Part shown: positions 37,273 through 41,819 of the stretch, one piece after another
How the letters are laid out: each line of letters opens with the position of its first letter
Numbering within the stretch: the stretch's first letter is position 1
Source: Pseudomonadota bacterium
GTDB taxonomy: Bacteria; Pseudomonadota; Alphaproteobacteria; Rhizobiales; Aestuariivirgaceae
Assembly: GCA_963205315.1 (NCBI GenBank)
Contig: CAUJIO010000075.1
Span: forward strand, 1-41,819
Direction of reading: 5' to 3'
DNA: 41,819 bases
Position numbers and translations under genes: made by a program
The notes under the pieces: model-generated
Database searches by the model: none
Seen by the model: the letters and a program-made list of their open reading frames with translations, nothing else
Told to the model about the DNA's origin: nothing

Positions 37273-38121
37273 ATGGCCCCGCAATCCTTCCTGTCCCGGC
37301 TGATCCCCCTCCGTTTTCGCAAGTCTGTTCCCGTGGTCAACCACGTGGTTCTCAACGGTGCGATCGGCATGGGCACGCCGTTGCGCCCGGCACTGACCTT
37401 CAAGAGTACCTCCGAGGTTCTCGAGCGCGCCTTTTCGAAGAAAGGCATTGCCGCTGTCGCCCTCAGCATCAATTCGCCTGGCGGCTCGCCGGTGCAGTCG
37501 GCGTTGATCCACACGCGCATCCGCGAACTGGCAGACGAACACAAGGTCCCGGTCCTGGTCTTCTGCGAGGACGTGGCGGCATCCGGCGGTTATTGGCTGG
37601 CCTGTGCCGGCGATGAGATATACGCCGATGAAAGCTCGATTGTCGGCTCGATCGGCGTCATTTCCGCTGGCTTCGGTTTCGTTGATGCGATCAGCAAGCT
37701 GGGCGTCGAGCGCCGCGTCTACACGTCTGGTGAATCGAAATCCATGCTCGATCCCTTCAAGCCGGAGAAGGCCGAAGACGTTTCGCATCTCCAGAACCTC
37801 CAGGCTGATGTTCACGGAGCCTTCAAGGAGCTGGTGAAATCGCGCCGCGGCAACAGGCTGAAGGGCGAAGACGGGGAGCTTTTTTCGGGCGCCTTCTGGT
37901 CCGGCCGTCAGGCTTTGGACAAGGGGCTGATCGACGGCCTGGGCCACCTGCATTCTGTCCTGAAGCGCCGCTTTGGCGACAAAACGGTTGTCAGGAATGT
38001 CTCGGCGCCGCAAGGTTGGGGCTTGAAAAGACTTGGCTTTGGCGCCGCCGCGCCTGAAATTGCGGCAGCGGCGCTGGATGCAATAGAAACGCGTGCATTG
38101 TGGTCGCGTTTCGGTTTATGA
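37273..38121 (+). CDS. S49-family serine peptidase (SppA/SohB-like)
   Basis: This 282-residue protein has the S49 pattern SINSPGGSPVQS, the nucleophile Ser104 in DVAASGGYWLA and the general-base Lys156 in SGESKSMLDPF. SIVGSIGV is also present. It lacks a clear N-terminal membrane anchor, so it may act as a soluble oligomer at the inner membrane that removes signal peptides or quality-controls membrane proteins. It lies 53 bases after the methyltransferase gene on the same strand. Confidence 0.93.
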   Translation: MAPQSFLSRLIPLRFRKSVPVVNHVVLNGAIGMGTPLRPALTFKSTSEVLERAFSKKGIAAVALSINSPGGSPVQSALIHTRIRELADEHKVPVLVFCEDVAASGGYWLACAGDEIYADESSIVGSIGVISAGFGFVDAISKLGVERRVYTSGESKSMLDPFKPEKAEDVSHLQNLQADVHGAFKELVKSRRGNRLKGEDGELFSGAFWSGRQALDKGLIDGLGHLHSVLKRRFGDKTVVRNVSAPQGWGLKRLGFGAAAPEIAAAALDAIETRALWSRFGL

Positions 38122-38152
38122 TGAAATTTGGGCGGGGTCATTGGAGGTTCCG

Positions 38153-38335
38153 ATGGTGGTCTTGAAGACTGTAATGCTGTTGATTGCCGGGCTTTTGTCG
38201 GTTCTGGCCGTTCGCCATGTTATGCGTGAAATGCAGCCGGTGAAGGTGAAAGCCAACAGCCGTCCCTCGCGCCCGCAGGCGATGCGCCGCCTGCGCCAGG
38301 ATCCCCGTACCGGCATCTACTACCCCGAGAACTGA
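38153..38335 (+). CDS. Small single-helix membrane protein
   Basis: This 60-residue protein has one N-terminal membrane helix (VLKTVMLLIAGLLSVLAVRH, about 3-22) and a basic tail (MREMQPVKVKANSRPSRPQA, then RLRQDPRTGIYYPEN). I do not recognise the family. GGAGG at 38142-38146 supports ATG 38153. It directly follows the S49 peptidase gene and could be its partner; that is inference. Confidence 0.75.
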   Translation: MVVLKTVMLLIAGLLSVLAVRHVMREMQPVKVKANSRPSRPQAMRRLRQDPRTGIYYPEN

Positions 38336-38352
38336 TTGCCGCTGCAGTCTTG

Positions 38353-38376
38353 AGCATGACCCGATGTCGTCATGCT
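38353..38376. repeat. Intergenic palindrome
   Basis: AGCATGAC and GTCATGCT pair perfectly around CCGATGTC. The AGCATGAC arm resembles the palindromic intergenic elements scattered in many rhizobial genomes, but only one copy is in this window. It is followed by TTGG rather than a T run, so terminator function is unlikely. Confidence 0.5.
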
Positions 38377-38448
38377 TTGGACATTTGCTTTGTTTCATGA
38401 TTGTCTGGTGAGGGGCCGTTACCTCAATTCCGATCCAGAGGAGATTTC

Positions 38449-39600
38449 ATGAAACGTATCATTCCGTTGTTGCTGGCGTCCCTGGTGCTCAGCACAGCGA
38501 GTTTTGCGGCAGGGAAGCCACAACCCTCCTTCAAACCAGCAACCATTCCGGCCGCCGAGGACAAGGACGCCAGCATCGGCACCTTGGCAGCGCCGCAGGC
38601 GCCGATGAGCCAGTTCTCGCCGCCGGCCTCCACCCTAACCCCGCAAATGATGATCGAAGGGCTGTCCGCCATCAAGGGCAGCCGCGATGGGACGCAGAGC
38701 GAGGTTGGCACACCCCGCCGCGTCAAGCGCATGCTGATGGGCAAGCAGTCCGGCATGATTGGCGGCGACAACAAGAACAAGGGCGATATGAAGCGCGTCG
38801 GCAACACCGGCGAATTCCCCTATTCGACCATCGGCGTCATCGCCAGTGGCTGCACCGGTGCGGTGGTGATGAAGCGCTTCGTGCTGACCGCCGCCTGGTG
38901 CGTCTACGATCTGAAGAACAAGAAGTTCTATGAGAACCTGAACTTCTATCCCGGCATGAGCGGCAAGAAGATGCCGTTCGGCGAAGTGGCCTGGAAGAAC
39001 GTCTGGGTTGCCAAGGGCTTTGCCGAGAAGGGCGACCTGAACTTCGGCTATGGGCTGATCGAGCTGGAAGAAGATATCGGCGACAAGGTCGGCTGGTTCG
39101 GCTTCGGCGACATGCCGAAGATGGGCAAGCAACTGACCATGACCGGCTATCCCTTTGCCGTCGTGCCGGCGCAAACAATGTGGGAAACCAAATGCGCCGT
39201 CGATGGTGCCGATGCCAATGCCATCTTCTACCGCTGCCCGGGCGACGGCAAGGCGGTTGCCGCCATGCTGGGTTCGCCTGTCTGGTTCAAGGGCAAGACG
39301 GATGACAGCTGGCAGATCGTCGGCCTGCATGTGACCGCCCAGAATGACAAGATGAATTCCTGGTGGGCGGCCCGCCTCAGCAAGGCCCACACCGAGACCA
39401 TCCTGGCCTGGGCCAACGGCGCCGACAAGAAGGACACCGGCACCGAAGAGGATGAGGGAACGGACGATCAGGTGACCGATGACCAGACCGATGGTGGCAC
39501 CGATGATCAGGTGGCCGACGACGACGAAGACACCGGCACCGATCAGGTGACCGACACCGAACCAAAATGCACCTGCGATGATCAGGCCCAGCCGCAATAG
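38449..39600 (+). CDS. Secreted trypsin-fold protein with a lost catalytic triad
   Basis: This 383-residue protein starts MKRIIPLLLASLVLSTASFA, a signal peptide. The region from about 120 to 320 follows the chymotrypsin/V8-like pattern, but the key sites are changed: LTAAHC is LTAAWC (Trp150), the DYxLI aspartate is replaced (GYGLIEL, Gly200), and the GxSGSP serine is missing (MLGSPVW, Leu274). The cysteines near these sites remain. The tail (about 325-383) is a run of Asp/Thr/Gly-rich repeats such as TDDQVTDDQT, ending with KCTCDDQ. It is therefore probably a pseudoprotease that binds rather than cuts. GAGGAG before ATG 38449 supports the start. Confidence 0.82.
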   Translation: MKRIIPLLLASLVLSTASFAAGKPQPSFKPATIPAAEDKDASIGTLAAPQAPMSQFSPPASTLTPQMMIEGLSAIKGSRDGTQSEVGTPRRVKRMLMGKQSGMIGGDNKNKGDMKRVGNTGEFPYSTIGVIASGCTGAVVMKRFVLTAAWCVYDLKNKKFYENLNFYPGMSGKKMPFGEVAWKNVWVAKGFAEKGDLNFGYGLIELEEDIGDKVGWFGFGDMPKMGKQLTMTGYPFAVVPAQTMWETKCAVDGADANAIFYRCPGDGKAVAAMLGSPVWFKGKTDDSWQIVGLHVTAQNDKMNSWWAARLSKAHTETILAWANGADKKDTGTEEDEGTDDQVTDDQTDGGTDDQVADDDEDTGTDQVTDTEPKCTCDDQAQPQ

Positions 39601-39607
39601 CTTTTGC

Positions 39608-39636
39608 TTGACGGTCTGAATCGACAATCCTAGGGT
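39608..39636 (+). promoter_or_regulatory. Predicted promoter of glyQ
   Basis: TTGACG (39608-39613) is followed after 17 bases by TAGGGT (39631-39636). The -35 is good and the -10 is weak. Transcription would start near 39643, inside the terminator hairpin, so this mRNA would lack the hairpin's left arm. Confidence 0.4.
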
Positions 39637-39664
39637 CCGCCCGCTTTTGCGAGGCGGACCTTTT
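39634..39664 (+). terminator. Terminator hairpin containing the glyQ ribosome binding site
   Basis: GGTCCGCC (39634-39641) pairs with GGCGGACC (39653-39660), with an inner CGC/GCG and a TTTT loop, followed by TTTT. It ends the upstream secreted-protein transcript. The right arm also contains GAGGCGG (39651-39657), the only good Shine-Dalgarno match before glyQ ATG 39666. Confidence 0.8.
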
Positions 39665-39665
39665 C

Positions 39666-40574
39666 ATGGCACTGAACCCGACAAAATCCTTCCAGGACTT
39701 GATCCTCACGCTGCACCAGTATTGGGGCGCGAAGGGCTGCGTCATCCTGCAGCCCTATGACATGGAAGTGGGCGCGGGAACGTTTCATCCCGCTACCACG
39801 CTGCGCTCCGTCGGACCAAGGCCCTGGGCTGCCGCCTATGTGCAGCCTTCGCGCCGCCCGAAGGATGGCCGCTATGGCGAGAACCCCAACCGCCTGCAGC
39901 ACTATTACCAGTATCAGGTGATCATCAAGCCATCGCCGCCGGATCTTCAGGAGCTTTATCTCGGCTCGCTCGAGGCCATCGGCATCGACCGTTCGCTGCA
40001 TGACATCCGGTTTGTCGAGGACGACTGGGAGAGCCCGACGCTCGGCGCCTGGGGCCTCGGCTGGGAAGTCTGGTGCGATGGCATGGAAGTCTCGCAGTTC
40101 ACCTATTTCCAGCAGGTCGGCGGTCTCGACTGTTCGCCGGTCTCGGGTGAACTGACTTACGGCCTCGAGCGCCTCGCCATGTATGTGCAGGGCGTCGACA
40201 ATGTCTATGACCTGAACTTCAACGGCCAGAGCGGTGACAAGCGGATCTCCTACGGCGACGTCTTCCTGCAGGCCGAGCAGGAATTCTCACGCTTCAATTT
40301 CGAGCACGCCAACACCGAGGCGCTGCTCCAGCACTTCATCGACGCCGAGAAGGAATGCCACGCGCTGCTGCAGGCGGGCGAGAAGGATGGCCGCCACGAA
40401 CTGGCATTGCCGGCCTATGACCAGTGCATCAAGGCCTCGCACACCTTCAACCTGCTCGATGCGCGCGGCGTCATCTCGGTGACCGAACGCCAGGCCTATA
40501 TCCTGCGGGTTCGGGAACTGGCCAAGGGCTGCTGCGAAGCCTGGAGCAAGACCGCCGGCGGCAGCGCCGCCTGA
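39666..40574 (+). CDS. glyQ: Glycyl-tRNA synthetase alpha subunit
   Basis: This 302-residue class II synthetase subunit activates glycine and, with the beta subunit, charges tRNA(Gly). It reads [39 protein letters not shown] at its start and contains [31 protein letters not shown] and [24 protein letters not shown]. These are diagnostic for GlyQ. Its stop is 85 bases before the CDGSH gene, which separates it from glyS. Confidence 0.98.
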   Translation: MALNPTKSFQDLILTLHQYWGAKGCVILQPYDMEVGAGTFHPATTLRSVGPRPWAAAYVQPSRRPKDGRYGENPNRLQHYYQYQVIIKPSPPDLQELYLGSLEAIGIDRSLHDIRFVEDDWESPTLGAWGLGWEVWCDGMEVSQFTYFQQVGGLDCSPVSGELTYGLERLAMYVQGVDNVYDLNFNGQSGDKRISYGDVFLQAEQEFSRFNFEHANTEALLQHFIDAEKECHALLQAGEKDGRHELALPAYDQCIKASHTFNLLDARGVISVTERQAYILRVRELAKGCCEAWSKTAGGSAA

Positions 40575-40597
40575 ACCGGGGCATTTGCGATCCTCGG

Positions 40598-40625
40598 TTG
40601 ACTTCTCAATGTCTGCGCGTAATGC
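40598..40625 (+). promoter_or_regulatory. Possible promoter of the CDGSH gene
   Basis: TTGACT (40598-40603) is followed after 16 bases by TAATGC (40620-40625). It lies in the 85-base gap between glyQ and the CDGSH gene and could give separate expression of the latter and glyS. Confidence 0.35.
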
Positions 40626-40659
40626 TGTAACTGCAACGATTACTCATTAAGGATTCCGC

Positions 40660-40899
40660 ATGTCCACGCCCCACATCGCCCAGAAATCGCCCATCCCCGT
40701 CGAAGTCGAAGCCGGCAAGGATTATTGGTGGTGCGCGTGCGGCCAGTCGAAGAACCAGCCCTTCTGCGACGGCAGCCACAAGGGCAGCGAATTCACGCCG
40801 ATGAAGTGGACAGCCGAAACCGCTGGCCGCAAGTTCTTCTGCGCCTGCAAGCAGACCAAGAATTCTCCCCTCTGCGACGGCACCCACAAGGCGCTGTGA
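40660..40899 (+). CDS. CDGSH iron-sulfur domain protein, two motifs
   Basis: This 79-residue protein has two complete CDGSH motifs, CACGQSKNQPFCDGSH (about 25-40) and CACKQTKNSPLCDGTH (about 61-76). Each can bind one [2Fe-2S] cluster with three Cys and one His. CDGSH proteins act in iron-sulfur or redox handling; bacterial roles are poorly known. AAGGA before ATG 40660 supports the start. It lies between glyQ and glyS, 65 bases before the latter. Confidence 0.93.
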   Translation: MSTPHIAQKSPIPVEVEAGKDYWWCACGQSKNQPFCDGSHKGSEFTPMKWTAETAGRKFFCACKQTKNSPLCDGTHKAL

Positions 40900-40964
40900 A
40901 GCGTCTGCACGGATGACAATCCGCATCAGGGCTGCTAATCCCCGGGCCGTCCCGGAGTGCCCTG

Positions 40965-41819
40965 ATGCCTGAACTGTTGATCGAACTCTTCTCGGAAGAA
41001 ATTCCCGCCCGCATGCAGCAGAAGGCGGCGGATGACCTGCGCGCACTGGTCACCAACGCGCTGGTCGAAGCAGGCCTCACCTATGAAGGTGCTCAGGCCC
41101 ATGGCGGCGCCCGCCGTATCGTCCTCTCCGTCGAGGGCCTCGATGCCAAGGCGGCGGACGTCAACGAGGAACGCAAGGGTCCGCGCGTCGATGCCCCGCA
41201 AGCCGCCATCGACGGCTTTCTGAAATCGACCGGCCTCGAGTTGCATCAACTGAAGGTGCAGGACGACAAGAAGGGCAAGTTCTATCTGGCGGTGATGCGC
41301 AAGCCCGGCCGCGCCGCCACCGGCATCATTGCCGAAGTCGTGCCGGACACAATCCGCAAATTTCCTTGGGCGAAGTCCATGCGCTGGGGCTCGGGCACCA
41401 TGCGCTGGGTGCGCCCGCTGCATTCCATCATCTGCACCTTCGACGGCGAAGTGGTCCACTTCGAGATCGAGGGCATCGCCAGCGGCAACACCACGCGCGG
41501 CCACCGCTTCATGGGCGCGCAGCATATCGAAGTGCGCCGCTTCGAGGACTATGCCCAGAAGCTCGCACGAGAGTTCGTCATCGTCGATGCCCACACCCGC
41601 ATCGAGACGATCCGCGCCGAGGCCCGCAATCTCGCCTTCGCCCAAGGCCTCGAACTGATCGAGGACGAAGCCCTGCTGAAGGAAACCGCCGGCCTCGTCG
41701 AATGGCCCGTGGTGCTGATGGGGTCGTTCGAGGAGAGTTTCCTGAGCGTGCCGCCGGAAGTCATCGCCACGTCGATCAAGAACCACCAGAAATGTTTCGC
41801 GCTGAGGAACGCCAACAGC
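40965..41819 (+). CDS. glyS: Glycyl-tRNA synthetase beta subunit, 5' part
   Basis: This open frame runs off the right edge after 285 codons. It starts [17 protein letters not shown] and has [16 protein letters not shown] and the [17 protein letters not shown] segment followed by TTRGHRFMG, all diagnostic of GlyS. CGGAG at 40953-40957 precedes ATG 40965. The full protein should be about 690-710 residues, so more than half lies outside the window. Confidence 0.96.
   Translation, partial: MPELLIELFSEEIPARMQQKAADDLRALVTNALVEAGLTYEGAQAHGGARRIVLSVEGLDAKAADVNEERKGPRVDAPQAAIDGFLKSTGLELHQLKVQDDKKGKFYLAVMRKPGRAATGIIAEVVPDTIRKFPWAKSMRWGSGTMRWVRPLHSIICTFDGEVVHFEIEGIASGNTTRGHRFMGAQHIEVRRFEDYAQKLAREFVIVDAHTRIETIRAEARNLAFAQGLELIEDEALLKETAGLVEWPVVLMGSFEESFLSVPPEVIATSIKNHQKCFALRNANS

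Overview
The window reads as one stretch of an alphaproteobacterial chromosome, most likely order Hyphomicrobiales (Rhizobiales) or a close relative. The reasons are a GC-rich, almost gap-free gene layout; an F0 ATP synthase cluster in the order atpI-B-E-b'-b, with two different b subunits and no F1 genes beside it; a CcrM (GANTC) methyltransferase next to rnhB; a LexA-type GAAC-N7-GAAC box; DUF2007, DUF2798 and DUF721 proteins; and class II two-subunit glycyl-tRNA synthetase. Most of the content is housekeeping. I see no phage, insertion sequence, CRISPR array, rRNA or tRNA gene.

Layout. 1-5.5 kb: a tandem glycine riboswitch ahead of gcvT-gcvH-gcvP, then a short-chain dehydrogenase. 5.5-8.3 kb: the F0 ATP synthase operon on the minus strand, with a near-consensus promoter and a bidirectional terminator shared with the dehydrogenase. 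8.5-9.7 kb: a FAD oxidoreductase. 9.7-15.8 kb: a minus-strand operon, DUF721 - DsbA-like - smc - vanW-like - HAD phosphatase, divergent from mutY. 16.9-18.7 kb: HAD phosphatase, GNAT acetyltransferase and a small secreted protein. 18.8-20.6 kb: ccrM and rnhB, separated by a dense GANTC cluster. 20.6-23.9 kb: a PEP mutase/isocitrate lyase-like protein and a photoproduct-lyase-like radical SAM protein under a probable SOS box, then a DMT transporter and a small periplasmic protein. 24.2-27.7 kb: moaB, uracil-DNA glycosylase and ETF-ubiquinone oxidoreductase. 27.9-32.0 kb: two divergent TadG-like envelope proteins plus a small secreted protein. 32.1-38.3 kb: TPR protein, ispE, DUF2798, polyprenyl diphosphate synthase, DUF2007, a tRNA1(Val)-type methyltransferase, an S49 peptidase and a small membrane protein. 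38.4-39.6 kb: a secreted trypsin-fold protein whose catalytic triad appears to be lost. 39.6 kb to the end: glyQ, a CDGSH iron-sulfur protein and the 5' part of glyS.

How the genes fit together. Glycine metabolism frames the window, with riboswitch-controlled cleavage at the left and glycyl-tRNA synthetase at the right. Genome maintenance is dense in the middle (smc, mutY, ccrM, rnhB, radical SAM repair-like protein, udg). The least ordinary parts are the TadG-like pair with its beta-helix partner and small secreted protein, the pseudoprotease, the GANTC cluster, the SOS box on the radical SAM gene, the vanW-like gene that lacks a normal start codon, and the hairpin that holds the glyQ ribosome binding site. 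No complete, clearly new multi-gene system is visible. The TadG-like cassette at 27.9-32.0 kb is the best candidate for something undescribed.
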